Source: Sphingomonadales bacterium
Lineage (GTDB): Bacteria > Pseudomonadota > Alphaproteobacteria > Sphingomonadales > Sphingomonadaceae
Assembly: GCA_004173185.1 (NCBI GenBank)
Contig: SEFZ01000008.1
Location: forward strand, 151,438 to 215,437
Reading direction: 5' to 3'
Length of the DNA stretch: 64,000 bases
The translations under genes were made by a program, and so were the position numbers. Below are positions 34,698 to 44,076 of the stretch, one piece after another. Each line of letters starts with the position of its first letter. Within the stretch, counting starts at the first letter, position 1. The notes under the pieces were generated by a model. It was not told where the DNA came from. It made no database searches and was given only the letters and a program-made list of their open reading frames with translations.

Positions 34698-36056
34698 TCA
34701 GTCGCTCACGCCGGGTGCGGCGGTAGGCCAGCGAAGCCGCGCTTCCAGCCCGCCCAGATCGCTGCTCGCAAGCTGGAGTTCGCCGTCAGTTGCCTCGACA
34801 TGGTCCTTGACGATGGACAGGCCGAAGCCGTGTCCCGGCCCGGCCTCGTCGAGCCGCTCGCCCCGCGCAAGCGCTAGTTCCACGCGATCGCCGGAAAGGC
34901 CCGGACCATCATCGCCGACGCTCAGGGTCAAATGATCCGCCGTCGCTTCGCCCGTGATCCGCACCCGGCCGTGCGCGTGGCGCACTGCGTTTTCGACCAG
35001 TGCGCCCAGCATTTCCATCAGATCGGTGGCGGCGACGGGCACGATCATATCTTCCGGCACCAACACTTCGATCGGGATGCGGCTTCCCGCGTCGGTGCGC
35101 TCGATCACCGAGATGACATTGTCGATGGCGAGGATCGCGCGCGAAGATGCCCGGGTATCGCGGGCCAGCGCGGCGCGGGCTCGGGCGAGCTCGCTTTCCA
35201 GCGTGGCACTGGCTGCCGCAATCGTGCGGTCGAGCCCGTCTGCGGCATCGGTGGCGCCTGCATCGCGGGCGCGACGGCTCTGCGCGGCAAGCGCGGCGAG
35301 CGGGGTCTTGAGGCTGTGTGCGAGATTGGCCGCGCGGGTTCGCGCCCTTGCCAGATCGCTGGCGCGTGCTTCGGCGAGCGCGTTGATCGCATCGATGAGC
35401 GGGCCGATCTCGGCAGGGTGATCGCTCGTCAGCCGCGCCTCGGGATTGCGGCGCAGGCGATCCAGCTCCTCGCGGATGCGCGCGAGCGGGCGCAGGCCGA
35501 GGCTGACCTGAGCATAAGCCGCCAGCATCAGCACCACCCAGAGGATGGCGAGCGACGCGAGCATCTCGCGCCCGAATTCGGCACGCGCTTTTACCAATGC
35601 GTCGTCGTCCGTCGCGAGCTGGACCAGCACCGCGCGATTGCTGGTGTCCGGGCGGACGAACCGCTCGATAATGAGCAGGCCGTGCGAATAGGGGCCGGGG
35701 GACCGGCGCGCGGCCCAATGTTCGCTAGGCACCTGCACCGCGCGATTGAGCGACTGATCCCATAGGGACGGCGAATGCATCGAGCCCAGCGGCGTGGAGA
35801 TTTGCCAGTAGAGCCCGCCCGCCGGGCGATTGAAGCGGTTGTCCGAAGGATAGGGATCGACGTGTGGCCGGCCCGCCGCATCGATCGTCAATCCGGCGAG
35901 CAGCTCGTGCGCTTTTGCTTCCAGCGACAAGGCTTCGCGGTGTTCGATATGCCGCTCGAACATATAGGTCAGGCCGATGCCGGCGAGGGCGAGCGCGGCG
36001 AGGATCGTGAGGCCGGCAGCCGCCAGCAACCGCAGGCGAAGCGAGCGGAAATTCAT
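34698..36056 (-). CDS. Membrane sensor histidine kinase (PhoQ/OmpR-partner type)
   Basis: A 452-residue two-component sensor. One membrane helix lies at about residues 8-30, a periplasmic domain follows to about 155, and a second helix is near 168-190, then a HAMP-like linker. The H-box is NLAHSLKTPLAAL and the ATPase domain shows LVENAVRHA (N-box), VGDDGPG (G1) and GHGFGLSIVKDHV (G2). Its ATG overlaps the stop of the response regulator gene (ATGA). The signal sensed is unknown, but the preceding PepSY gene suggests envelope or metal status. It is the last gene of a three-gene operon transcribed from about 37.1 kb. Confidence 0.93.
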   Translation of the reverse strand: MNFRSLRLRLLAAAGLTILAALALAGIGLTYMFERHIEHREALSLEAKAHELLAGLTIDAAGRPHVDPYPSDNRFNRPAGGLYWQISTPLGSMHSPSLWDQSLNRAVQVPSEHWAARRSPGPYSHGLLIIERFVRPDTSNRAVLVQLATDDDALVKARAEFGREMLASLAILWVVLMLAAYAQVSLGLRPLARIREELDRLRRNPEARLTSDHPAEIGPLIDAINALAEARASDLARARTRAANLAHSLKTPLAALAAQSRRARDAGATDAADGLDRTIAAASATLESELARARAALARDTRASSRAILAIDNVISVIERTDAGSRIPIEVLVPEDMIVPVAATDLMEMLGALVENAVRHAHGRVRITGEATADHLTLSVGDDGPGLSGDRVELALARGERLDEAGPGHGFGLSIVKDHVEATDGELQLASSDLGGLEARLRWPTAAPGVSD

Positions 36057-36718
36057 CCGCTGGCTTCTGAAAGGAAATAGCCCAGGCCGCGCCGCGTCTC
36101 GATGATATCCGGCCCGATCTTGCGCCGCAGCCGCATCACCAGCGCCTCGATCGCATTGGTGTCGCTGGCATCCTCCAGGCCGTAAAGATGGTGGGCGATC
36201 AGATGCGCCGCCGCGACCTGACCGGGCCGATGGCCGAGAAATTCGAGGAGGCGATATTCGAGCGGCGACAGGCGGACCGGATTGCCATCGACCAGCGCCG
36301 ACATCCGGCTGGTGTCGAGCGTCAGGCGACCGATGCTGATCTTCGCGGCGCTATGCCCCGCGGCGCGGCGCAGCAGGCCCCGCATCCGGGCGATCAACTC
36401 AGGCATCGCAAAGGGCTTGGCGAGATAATCGTCGGCACCGGCTTCGATGCCTTCGACCTTTTCGGTCCACTCGCTGCGGGCTGTGAGCACCAGCACGGGA
36501 AAATTGCGCCCTGCCGCTCGCCAGCGCCGAAGAATGCTCAGGCCGTCGAGCCGGGGCAGGCCAAGGTCGAGGATCGCGGCGGCATAATCCTCGGTATCGC
36601 CCAGGAACCATGCCTCATCGCCATCGGTGGCGAGTTCGGCGATGAAGCCGGCTTCGCGCAGGGAGCGGATCAGGTCATCGCCGACATCGGGATCGTCCTC
36701 AACGACAAGCAGCCGCAT
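36053..36718 (-). CDS. OmpR-family response regulator
   Basis: A 221-residue DNA-binding regulator. The receiver domain has the acidic pair EDDP (residues 7-9), phospho-acceptor Asp51 (AILDLGLPRLDGL), Thr in VLTARSEW and Lys in LAKPFAMPEL. The C-terminal winged helix ends with VMRLRRKIG and TRRGLGYFL. The sequence is PhoP/QseB-like. ATG 36718 overlaps the PepSY gene stop by one base and is preferred to the TTG at 36721. It should be phosphorylated by the sensor kinase encoded immediately downstream. Confidence 0.95.
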   Translation of the reverse strand: MRLLVVEDDPDVGDDLIRSLREAGFIAELATDGDEAWFLGDTEDYAAAILDLGLPRLDGLSILRRWRAAGRNFPVLVLTARSEWTEKVEGIEAGADDYLAKPFAMPELIARMRGLLRRAAGHSAAKISIGRLTLDTSRMSALVDGNPVRLSPLEYRLLEFLGHRPGQVAAAHLIAHHLYGLEDASDTNAIEALVMRLRRKIGPDIIETRRGLGYFLSEASG

Positions 36719-37092
36719 CAATCATTCTCGATTTTGATCAGTGCGCCGGTGCGCGCATCCAGCTCCACTTCGCGGACGCGGCCGTTTCCGGCAAGGATTT
36801 TGACCTCATAGGTCAGCCGGCCCTTCTCGTGCTCCAGTTCCACCTTGATCACCTCGCCTTTCACATGGCCCTGCGCGATGGCAAGGATGCGGGGCAGGGG
36901 CATGATTTCGCCGCGCTTTACGGCGGAGCGGATCGCTTCGGCTTCGGCCGCGCGCGCGGCCTTTTTGTCGATTTTCTTCTCGACTTTCTTGCTGGCTTTC
37001 TGGGCCGCTGCCGGGGCGCTGACGCCAGCGGTCATGGCCAGAGCGATGCCGAGCGCAGCGGCAAGGCGGATGGGTTTCATGCGATTGATCAT
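36718..37092 (-). CDS. PepSY-domain exported protein
   Basis: A 124-residue exported protein with a Sec signal peptide ending at SAPAAAQ. A Lys/Ala-rich segment ([19 protein letters not shown]) precedes a single PepSY domain of about 60 residues ([43 protein letters not shown]). PepSY proteins of this kind often precede two-component systems and may modulate the sensor or a periplasmic protease. It is the first gene of the operon with the response regulator and kinase. The start could also be the ATG at 37080; neither has a good ribosome site. Confidence 0.85.
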   Translation of the reverse strand: MINRMKPIRLAAALGIALAMTAGVSAPAAAQKASKKVEKKIDKKAARAAEAEAIRSAVKRGEIMPLPRILAIAQGHVKGEVIKVELEHEKGRLTYEVKILAGNGRVREVELDARTGALIKIEND

Positions 37093-37286
37093 GGGGCAAA
37101 CCCTATCACGCCTCGCCTGACGTATCCCTGACAGGCAGTGCACGGCGGCCGTCAGCTAATCATCCGGCCAGCACGCGAAGCCGCCAAACTGTCGTGACGC
37201 GAAATGCGTGTGACAGCTTGTCCAGGGAGAAGACACCGAGGAAGGGGCTCGTTACAGAATGCGCGGCTGCCCATTTGGAGAGGTTT

Positions 37287-38597
37287 ATGGCGATTGCTGC
37301 CGAGGCGAAAAAACTACGTCCTGCATTATCACACGCGCTCTACATTCAGGTGATCGTCGCGATCGTCGCGGGGGTAACCTTGGGTGCGCTCGAACCGTCC
37401 TGGGGCGTAGCGCTTCAGCCGCTCAGCGATGCGTTCATCGCGCTGGTCAAGATGGTGATCCCGCCGGTGATTTTCCTGACCGTCGCCACCGGCATCGCCG
37501 GCTCGCACGGCCTGGGCGAGACCGGGCGCGTCGCGGCCAAGGCCTTTGCCTATTTCCTGTTCTTCTCGACGCTGGCGCTGATCGTCGGGCTGATCGTGGC
37601 GCATGTCGTCCAGCCGGGCGCGGGGATGAACATCGATCCAGCCACGCTCGATGCGAGCAAAATCCACAGCTATGAGGAAAAGGCGCACGAGGCGACGATC
37701 CAGGGCTTCCTGCTCGCGATCATTCCCAAGACCCTGTTCTCGGCCTTCACCGAAGGATCGATCCTGCAGGTGCTGCTCGTGGCGGTATTGTTCGGCGTGT
37801 CGCTGGCGATGGTGGGCGCGCCGGCGCGTCCGGTCACCGAGATGCTCGAGCGGCTGAGCCAGGTGGTCTTCAAGCTGGTCGGCATCGTCATGCGGGCAGC
37901 GCCGATCGGTGCGTTCGGCGCAATGGCCTTCACCATCGGCAAATATGGCATCGGCACTTTGCTCAGTCTCGGCGGGCTGGTCGCGACTTTCTACCTGACC
38001 TCGCTGCTGTTCGTGATCGTCGTGCTGGGCACGGTGGCGCGGATCGCGGGCTTCTCGATCTTCAAGCTGATCGCCTATCTCAAGGCCGAGTTGCTGCTCG
38101 TGCTCGGCACCTCTTCGTCCGAAGCAGCCTTGCCCGCCCTGATCGACAAGATGGAGCGCGCCGGGTGCGACAAGCAGGTGGTCGGGCTGGTCGTGCCGAC
38201 GGGCTATTCGTTCAACCTCGATGGCACCAATATCTATATGACGCTTGCCGCATTGTTTATCGCGCAGGCGACGGGCGTGGAGCTCAGCTGGGGCGATCAG
38301 TTCGCATTGCTCGGCGTTGCGATGCTGAGTTCCAAGGGCGCGGCAGGGGTCACGGGAGCAGGCTTCATCACGCTGGCCGCGACGCTCGCGATCGTTCCTT
38401 CGGTGCCGGTAGCGGGCATGGCTTTGATCCTGGGTGTCGACCGTTTCATGAGCGAATGCCGCAGCCTGACAAACTTCATCGGCAATGCTGTCGCGACGAT
38501 CGTGGTGGCCCGGTGGGAGGGCGCGCTCGACCGCGATCAGCTGGCTAGAGTATTGAACGGTGATGATAATTCACCGGGCGGCGAGACGGCAGCTTAA
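37287..38597 (+). CDS. Dicarboxylate/amino acid:cation symporter (DAACS family, DctA-like)
   Basis: A 436-residue inner-membrane carrier that should take up C4-dicarboxylates or acidic amino acids with H+ or Na+. Eight membrane helices and the two re-entrant hairpins of the GltPh fold can be placed. Visible motifs are the [15 protein letters not shown] serine-rich hairpin, the [16 protein letters not shown] substrate/Na+ site and [38 protein letters not shown] is in the last helix. The ATG at 37287 with GGAGAGG upstream is preferred to an in-frame start at 37194, which would add an unlikely leader. It is convergent with the RegA gene. Confidence 0.93.
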   Translation: MAIAAEAKKLRPALSHALYIQVIVAIVAGVTLGALEPSWGVALQPLSDAFIALVKMVIPPVIFLTVATGIAGSHGLGETGRVAAKAFAYFLFFSTLALIVGLIVAHVVQPGAGMNIDPATLDASKIHSYEEKAHEATIQGFLLAIIPKTLFSAFTEGSILQVLLVAVLFGVSLAMVGAPARPVTEMLERLSQVVFKLVGIVMRAAPIGAFGAMAFTIGKYGIGTLLSLGGLVATFYLTSLLFVIVVLGTVARIAGFSIFKLIAYLKAELLLVLGTSSSEAALPALIDKMERAGCDKQVVGLVVPTGYSFNLDGTNIYMTLAALFIAQATGVELSWGDQFALLGVAMLSSKGAAGVTGAGFITLAATLAIVPSVPVAGMALILGVDRFMSECRSLTNFIGNAVATIVVARWEGALDRDQLARVLNGDDNSPGGETAA

Positions 38598-38628
38598 GCG
38601 CCCGAAAAACGGGCCGTTGCGCTGAGCG

Positions 38629-39162
38629 CTATTTGACCGGGCGCTTCTCAAGCTTCCGGGCAAGCGTGCGGCGGTGCATGCCGAGGCGGCGGGCGGTTTC
38701 GGAGATGTTGAAGCCGGTCTCCGCCAGCGCCTCGTTGATCATTTCCCATTCGTGGGTCTTGATCGAGGAGGCGCGGCCGGTGACGGGGACGTTGGCATCG
38801 CCGGGAGACTTGCCGAACGCGGCTTCGATGTCGTCGGTGTTCGAGGGCTTCACCAGATAGTGGCACGCGCCGAGCTTGATCGCCTCGACGGCGGTGGCGA
38901 TGCTGGCATAGCCGGTGAGGACGACGATCAGCATCTCCGGATCGCGCGCGTGGAGCTTGGCGACGCAGGGCAGGCCGGATGCGGTGCCCAGTTTCAGATC
39001 GACCACGGCGCGTTCGGGGACTTCGACTGCGAGCAACGCATCAAGCTCGGTGGGGCTTGCGGCGATGCGGACGCGGTAGCCCCGCCGCTCGAACGAGCGA
39101 GAAAGCGTGCGGGCGAAGGTATCGTCATCCTCGACAAGGATGAGGCTGGGCTGATCGGTCAT
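38629..39162 (-). CDS. regA: RegA/PrrA/ActR-type redox response regulator
   Basis: A 177-residue global regulator. The receiver domain has EDDD at 11-14 and phospho-acceptor Asp55 (RAVVDLKLG), with Thr in VVLTGYASI and Lys in YLVKPSN. A proline-poor linker leads to a Fis-like helix-turn-helix (NEALAETGFNISETARRLGM, then HRRTLARKLEKRPVK) that is nearly invariant in this family. In alphaproteobacteria it controls terminal oxidases and other energy genes according to quinone-pool state. It is coupled by ATGA to the sensor gene upstream and lies at the end of the cyo operon, so it may regulate that operon. Confidence 0.95.
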   Translation of the reverse strand: MTDQPSLILVEDDDTFARTLSRSFERRGYRVRIAASPTELDALLAVEVPERAVVDLKLGTASGLPCVAKLHARDPEMLIVVLTGYASIATAVEAIKLGACHYLVKPSNTDDIEAAFGKSPGDANVPVTGRASSIKTHEWEMINEALAETGFNISETARRLGMHRRTLARKLEKRPVK

Positions 39163-40448
39163 TGCGTCTTTACCGGGAGGAGGAGGCGGACTTCGGCGCC
39201 GCCAGAGGGAAGGTTGCGCGCCTCAAGGCGTCCGCCGAGGCGACGGACGACATTGGTGGCGAGAAACAGGCCGAGGCCATGGCCCGCGCCCTTGGTCGAT
39301 TGATAGAGTTGCCCGACATTGGCCAGGGTTTCGGGGGTGAAACCGGGGCCGTAGTCGCTCACCGCGATCGCCAGCATGCCATCCTCGATCCTGGCGAGCA
39401 GGCGAACGGCGGGGGACACCTCCGCTCCATTGTCGAGCAGGTTCCAGATTGCCTGCCGCAGCGCGGGATCCACGGCGATCACTGCGGCTCCGGCTGCATC
39501 GCGATCATAATCGAGCGGGACATTCGGGTACGTGGGCTGCCATTCCTCGGCGACGGCATCGAGGAAGGGACCGGCGGCCACGCTCTCCATCGCTTCGCCG
39601 CGCGGCTGGCCGGCGGAGTGGAGAATGTCCGAGACGATGCCCTTGCAGCGCTGCACTTCGCTTTGCATCTCCTGCACTTCGGCGGCGAGCTCGGGATCGC
39701 TGGTGATCGCGGGCATGCGGCGCCAATCGGCGAGGATCACCGAAAGCGTGCCGAGCGGGGTGCCCAGTTCGTGCGCCGCGCCGGATGCGAACAGCCCCAT
39801 GCGGACAATGCCTTCTTCCTCGGCGGCGTGCTGGCGCAGATCGGCGACATAAGCGTCGCGGGCGCGCAGGTTTCGGGTGATGCGGGTGATGAACAGCACG
39901 AGCAGGCTGGCGACCATCGCGAAGGCGATCCAGCGGCCGATGGCGAACAGGTCGGCAATGTGGGCGAATAGCCCGCTCGGGATGTCGAGCGGCAGAGAGC
40001 GGAAACTGAGCAGCGCGTAGCTGAGCGCGGTGGCGACAACGAGCATGGCGGCGGAGGCGGGGGGCAACAGGATCGCGCCGAGCACGACTTGCAGCAGATA
40101 GAGCGAGATGAACGGATTGGTTGCGCCGCCGCTGAAATAGAGCTGGAGCGTGAGCGCCCCCATGTCGAGCAGGAGGGCCAGCATCACTTCGGCGCTATGG
40201 ACGCGGTGACGCGGGACCGAGAAAGTGATGAGAAGGTTTGCGGTGCCGAGCAGCAGCGCGACGCTGAGCATCTCGAACAGTGGCAGCGGCACGCCCAGCC
40301 CGAAATCGACAAGCAGGATCGCGATCGTCTGCCCCGCGACGGCGATCCAGCGGAGCTGGATGAGCTGGCGCATATTCGCAGCCGCTACGGTTTCCGCCGA
40401 CAGCCCGCTCTGGCGATTGCGGGTGAGGGCGAGGAGGGGGGCGTCCAT
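39159..40448 (-). CDS. regB: RegB/PrrB/ActS-type redox sensor histidine kinase
   Basis: A 429-residue kinase with six membrane helices in the first 190 residues. The quinone-binding heptad GGATNPF is at 107-113. The phosphorylated histidine is His226 in AAHELGTPLGTLS, and the redox-active cysteine is Cys268 (VQRCKGIV), as in Rhodobacter RegB. The ATPase domain has LLDNGAEVSP, VSDYGPGF and GHGLGLFLATNVV. Both redox-sensing elements are therefore present. It overlaps the SURF1-like gene by one base upstream and regA by ATGA downstream. This is the cognate sensor of the regulator at 38629. Confidence 0.95.
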   Translation of the reverse strand: MDAPLLALTRNRQSGLSAETVAAANMRQLIQLRWIAVAGQTIAILLVDFGLGVPLPLFEMLSVALLLGTANLLITFSVPRHRVHSAEVMLALLLDMGALTLQLYFSGGATNPFISLYLLQVVLGAILLPPASAAMLVVATALSYALLSFRSLPLDIPSGLFAHIADLFAIGRWIAFAMVASLLVLFITRITRNLRARDAYVADLRQHAAEEEGIVRMGLFASGAAHELGTPLGTLSVILADWRRMPAITSDPELAAEVQEMQSEVQRCKGIVSDILHSAGQPRGEAMESVAAGPFLDAVAEEWQPTYPNVPLDYDRDAAGAAVIAVDPALRQAIWNLLDNGAEVSPAVRLLARIEDGMLAIAVSDYGPGFTPETLANVGQLYQSTKGAGHGLGLFLATNVVRRLGGRLEARNLPSGGAEVRLLLPVKTQ

Positions 40449-41104
40449 CAGGCGCGCTTCTGGCGCAGCACGAAGATCGCGGCGGCCACGCTCAGCGCCG
40501 CGAGCACGAACCAGGTGAGCGCATAGACCAGATGATTGTTGCGGAAGGCGATCACGGTGAGCCCTCCTACCGGATAGCCGCCCGGGTTGGGAGTAGCGTC
40601 TGCATCGATGAAGAAGGGCGCGACCGGGCCAAGCTTGCGGGCGTGCGCGATGGCGGCAACGTCACGGGAAAACCAGCGATCGGCGGCGGGATCATTGCTG
40701 CGCAGGAAGCCGCCCTTGGCCTCGGTGGGGCGGAGCAGGCCGGTCACGCTGGTCTCCGTCTCGGGGCCGCACCAGCGCGGGGATTTGGCGGTCTGCACAT
40801 AGCCGCGATTGACGAGGACAAGGCCCTGCGGCGTGCGCAGCGGAGTCATCACCCAATAGCCTTCGCCGCGCTCCGTGACGGCCTTAACCAGAGTCTCCTG
40901 GTCGTAGAGGAACACGCCGGAGAGGCGGACGCGGCGATATTCGGCGAAATTCTGCCAGTCGCTCGCGGGCGGAGCCTTGATGCTGGCATCCACCCGCGCG
41001 ATCAGATCGAGCTTCCATGCGAGCCGCTCCATTTGCCAGACGCCGAGAGCGGTGAAGCTCAAGGCGGCAAGCAGTGTGAACGCGATAAGCAGCCAGCGCC
41101 CCAT
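40448..41104 (-). CDS. SURF1-family oxidase assembly protein
   Basis: A 218-residue inner-membrane protein with a membrane helix at each end (about 5-25 and 190-210) and a periplasmic domain between them, the SURF1 topology. Conserved stretches are LGVWQMERLAWKLDLIARVD, VRLSGVFLYDQETL, GYWVMTPLRTPQGLVLVNRG and the terminal NNHLVYALTWFVLAAL. SURF1 assists heme insertion into heme-copper oxidases. Located immediately after cyoD, it probably serves this bo3-type oxidase. Confidence 0.92.
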   Translation of the reverse strand: MGRWLLIAFTLLAALSFTALGVWQMERLAWKLDLIARVDASIKAPPASDWQNFAEYRRVRLSGVFLYDQETLVKAVTERGEGYWVMTPLRTPQGLVLVNRGYVQTAKSPRWCGPETETSVTGLLRPTEAKGGFLRSNDPAADRWFSRDVAAIAHARKLGPVAPFFIDADATPNPGGYPVGGLTVIAFRNNHLVYALTWFVLAALSVAAAIFVLRQKRA

Positions 41105-41105
41105 C

Positions 41106-41468
41106 CTAGTTTGCCGACATCTCCGCCATCGGCATCATGTTGGCGTTGATATGCGTCATGATCCACAGCGAACCCGCGATGACGATCAGGATGATGACCG
41201 CGGTGAAGACATAGGCCATCAACGTCCAGCCACTCTCCGAGCGCGTATTGACGTGGAGGAAGCATACGGTGTGGACGATGATCTGCACCACGGCGAACGC
41301 GACGACGACGATCGCAGTGAATTGCGGCGCGGCGGCCCCGGTCATCACCATCCAGAAAGGCACCGCGGTCAGCACGACCGACATGAGGAAGCCGATCAGA
41401 TAGGTTCGGCGCGAGGCATGATAGTCGCTTGCGCCATGGGCAGGCGCGGCGTCGTGAGAAGCGCTCAT
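41106..41468 (-). CDS. cyoD: Cytochrome o ubiquinol oxidase subunit IV
   Basis: A 120-residue membrane protein with three helices, the normal size and topology of CyoD. The stretch YLIGFLMSVVLTAVPFWMVM is helix 1, and QIIVHTVCFLHV is the conserved motif of helix 2. The Met-rich C-terminus (NANMMPMAEM) is unusual but not alarming. The ATG at 41468 overlaps the CyoC stop (ATGA). An in-frame extension to 41549 would lie inside cyoC and is not a gene. Confidence 0.93.
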   Translation of the reverse strand: MSASHDAAPAHGASDYHASRRTYLIGFLMSVVLTAVPFWMVMTGAAAPQFTAIVVVAFAVVQIIVHTVCFLHVNTRSESGWTLMAYVFTAVIILIVIAGSLWIMTHINANMMPMAEMSAN

Positions 41469-42073
41469 CCGATCACTCCGAGCAGATAGACAAAGGTAAA
41501 CACGCCGATCCAGACGATGTCGAGGAAGTGCCAGAACATGCTGAGGCACATCAGGCGGCGCTGGTTTTCCGGGTGCAGCCCGCGCTGCTTGAGCTGGAAC
41601 AGCATCACCACCAGCCAGATGATCCCGAAGGTCACGTGCAGGCCGTGCGTCGCGACCAGCAGGAAGAAGGCCGAAAGGAAGGCGCTGGTCTGCGGCGTCG
41701 CACCCAGATGGATCAGCTCGCTGAACTCATAAAGCTCGATGCCGACAAAGCCGATGCCGAGCAGGCCGGTGAGCACCAGCCAGAGGCGGACGCTGTTAAG
41801 CTTGCCCTCCTGCATCGCGATCATCGCGAAACCATAGGTGATCGACGAGGTCAGCAGCAGTGCGGTGTTCACCGCCACCAGCGGCAGCGCGAAGATTTCG
41901 CTCGGGGTGGGGCCCCCGGCGAAGCTGGTGCCCAGCACGCCATACAGCGCGAAGAGCGTGGCGAAGATGAGCGCGTCGCTCATCAGATACATCCAGAAGC
42001 CCAGCATCGTGCTGCCGCCGGGTTCGTGATGCTCTTCTTCTACGATGTAAAAGTTCGGTGCTTCAGTCGCCAT
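41465..42073 (-). CDS. cyoC: Cytochrome o ubiquinol oxidase subunit III
   Basis: A 202-residue five-helix membrane subunit of the bo3 quinol oxidase. Conserved parts include LGFWMYLMSDALIFATLFA, the helix end LRLWLVLTGLLGIGFVGIEL and THGLHVTFGIIWLVVM with the family histidines. Length matches E. coli CyoC. It overlaps cyoD by four bases and lies two bases after cyoB. Confidence 0.95.
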   Translation of the reverse strand: MATEAPNFYIVEEEHHEPGGSTMLGFWMYLMSDALIFATLFALYGVLGTSFAGGPTPSEIFALPLVAVNTALLLTSSITYGFAMIAMQEGKLNSVRLWLVLTGLLGIGFVGIELYEFSELIHLGATPQTSAFLSAFFLLVATHGLHVTFGIIWLVVMLFQLKQRGLHPENQRRLMCLSMFWHFLDIVWIGVFTFVYLLGVIG

Positions 42074-42075
42074 GA

Positions 42076-44076
42076 TCAGGCCCCTGCCGCGAGCAGCTTG
42101 GTGCGCGCGTCCTCTTGTTCTGCGACTTCCTCTGCGGGGATGTAATAGTCGCGTTTATAATCGAAGGTGTGCCAGATGCTGTAGACCAGCAGCGCGACAG
42201 CCGAGAGCCCGGCGAGCCACCACATGTACCAGATCATCGCGAAGCCGAAGACCAGCGACAGACCGGAGAGGATCACGCCTGCGCCAGTGTTCTTCGGCAT
42301 GTGGATCGGCAGGAACCCCTTGGTGGGACGCTCTGCGCCGCGATCCTTCATGTCGTACCACGCATCGAGATCATGGACCTGGGGCGTGAACGCGAAGTTG
42401 TAGTTCGGCGGCGGCGACGAGGTCGCCCATTCCAGCGTGCGCGCATCCCAGGGATCGCCCGTCGTGTCGCGCAGCTTCTCACGGTTCTTGATGCTCACCG
42501 CGATCTGGATGATGAACGCCAGGATACCGATCAGGATGATCACCGCGCCGATCATCGCGACGATGAAATAGGGCTGCAGGCTGGGGTCATCGAACAACCG
42601 CACGCGGCGCGTGGTGCCCATCAGGCCGACGATGTAGATCGGCGTCCAGGCGACCCAATAGCCGATTACCCAGCCCCAGAAGGTCACCTTGCCCCAGAAG
42701 GGATCGAGGCGGAAACCAAAGGCCTTGGGGAACCAGTAATCCATGCCGGCGAACAGCCCGAACACGACACCGCCGATGATGACGTTGTGGAAGTGCGCCA
42801 CCAGGAACAGCGAGTTGTGCAGCACGAAATCTGCGGGCGGCACTGCGAGCAGCACGCCGGTCATCCCGCCGACCACGAAGGTGATCATGAAGGCGATGAC
42901 CCACATCATCGGCAGTTCGAAGCGGATGCGGCCGCGATACATCGTGAACAGCCAGTTGAAGATCTTCGCGCCCGTCGGGATCGAGATCACCATGGTGGCG
43001 ATGCCGAAGAACGAGTTGACGCTGGCACCCGAACCCATCGTGAAGAAGTGATGGAGCCAGACGAGATAGCTGAGGATCGTGATGACGACCGTGGCGTAGA
43101 CCATCGACGAATAGCCGAACAGGCGCTTGCCGGTGAAGGTCGAAGTGATCTCGGAATAGATGCCGAAGATGGGGAGGATCAGGACGTAGACCTCCGGGTG
43201 ACCCCAGATCCACACCAGATTCCAATACATCATCGGGTTGCCGCCGTGATCGTTGGTGAAGAAATTGAAGCCGGCATAGCGATCGAGCAACAGCGCAGCG
43301 AAGGCAGCGGTGAGCACCGGGAAGATCGCGATGACCAGGACGTTGCTGCACAAAGCGGTCCAGCAGAATACCGGCAGCTTCATCATCGACATGCCGGGCG
43401 CGCGCATCTTGATGATCGTGGTGACCATGTTGACGGCGCTCAGCGTTGTGCCGATGCCCGCTATCTGTAGCGCCCATAGATAATAATCTGGCCCGGTATC
43501 GGGACTGTTCTCCAGATTGGCGACGGGCACGTAATTGAGCCAGCCACCGCGCGAAAATTCACCGACGAACAGCGAGATCATCACCAGCATCGCGCCGGCG
43601 ACGGTCAGCCAGAAGCTGAGATTGTTGAGGAACGGGAAGGCCACGTCGCGCGCGCCGATCTGGAGCGGCATCACATAGTTCGTGATGCCGACGACCAGCG
43701 GGATCGCGACGAAGAAGATCATGATCGTCCCGTGCGCCGAGAAGATCTGATCGTAATGATGGGCGTTGAGGTATCCCTCGTTGCCCCCGAAGGCCATTGC
43801 CTGCTGGAGGCGCATCATCAGCGCATCGGCAAAGCCGCGCAGCAGCATGATGATGCCGAGGATCATGTACATGATCCCGATCTTCTTGTGATCGACGGTG
43901 GTGAACCACTCGGTCCACAGATAGCCCCAGAGCTTATATTTGGTGACCGCGCCGACGATGCCGAGTCCGAGCAGGACGACGACTGCGAAGGTGACGAGCA
44001 GGATCGGCTCGTGGACCGGGAAGGATTCGAGAGTCAGGCGGCCGAAGATCGTGCGCGCCAGCGATTCGGTGAACAT
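42076..44076 (-). CDS. cyoB: Cytochrome o ubiquinol oxidase subunit I
   Basis: The 666-residue catalytic subunit, which reduces O2 to water with electrons from ubiquinol and pumps protons. Heme and CuB ligands are visible: His in [11 protein letters not shown], the cross-linked His-Tyr in [14 protein letters not shown], the His-His pair in [13 protein letters not shown] and the two His around [14 protein letters not shown]. The D-channel segment [20 protein letters not shown] is present. The extra N-terminal and C-terminal helices typical of quinol oxidases account for the length. The ATG directly follows the cyoA stop. Confidence 0.97.
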   Translation of the reverse strand: MFTESLARTIFGRLTLESFPVHEPILLVTFAVVVLLGLGIVGAVTKYKLWGYLWTEWFTTVDHKKIGIMYMILGIIMLLRGFADALMMRLQQAMAFGGNEGYLNAHHYDQIFSAHGTIMIFFVAIPLVVGITNYVMPLQIGARDVAFPFLNNLSFWLTVAGAMLVMISLFVGEFSRGGWLNYVPVANLENSPDTGPDYYLWALQIAGIGTTLSAVNMVTTIIKMRAPGMSMMKLPVFCWTALCSNVLVIAIFPVLTAAFAALLLDRYAGFNFFTNDHGGNPMMYWNLVWIWGHPEVYVLILPIFGIYSEITSTFTGKRLFGYSSMVYATVVITILSYLVWLHHFFTMGSGASVNSFFGIATMVISIPTGAKIFNWLFTMYRGRIRFELPMMWVIAFMITFVVGGMTGVLLAVPPADFVLHNSLFLVAHFHNVIIGGVVFGLFAGMDYWFPKAFGFRLDPFWGKVTFWGWVIGYWVAWTPIYIVGLMGTTRRVRLFDDPSLQPYFIVAMIGAVIILIGILAFIIQIAVSIKNREKLRDTTGDPWDARTLEWATSSPPPNYNFAFTPQVHDLDAWYDMKDRGAERPTKGFLPIHMPKNTGAGVILSGLSLVFGFAMIWYMWWLAGLSAVALLVYSIWHTFDYKRDYYIPAEEVAEQEDARTKLLAAGA

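Noticed and set aside
38598..38628. Terminator between dctA-like and regA genes
   Set aside because: Only a five-bp GCCCG/CGGGC stem with an A5 loop and no T tract; too weak to call.
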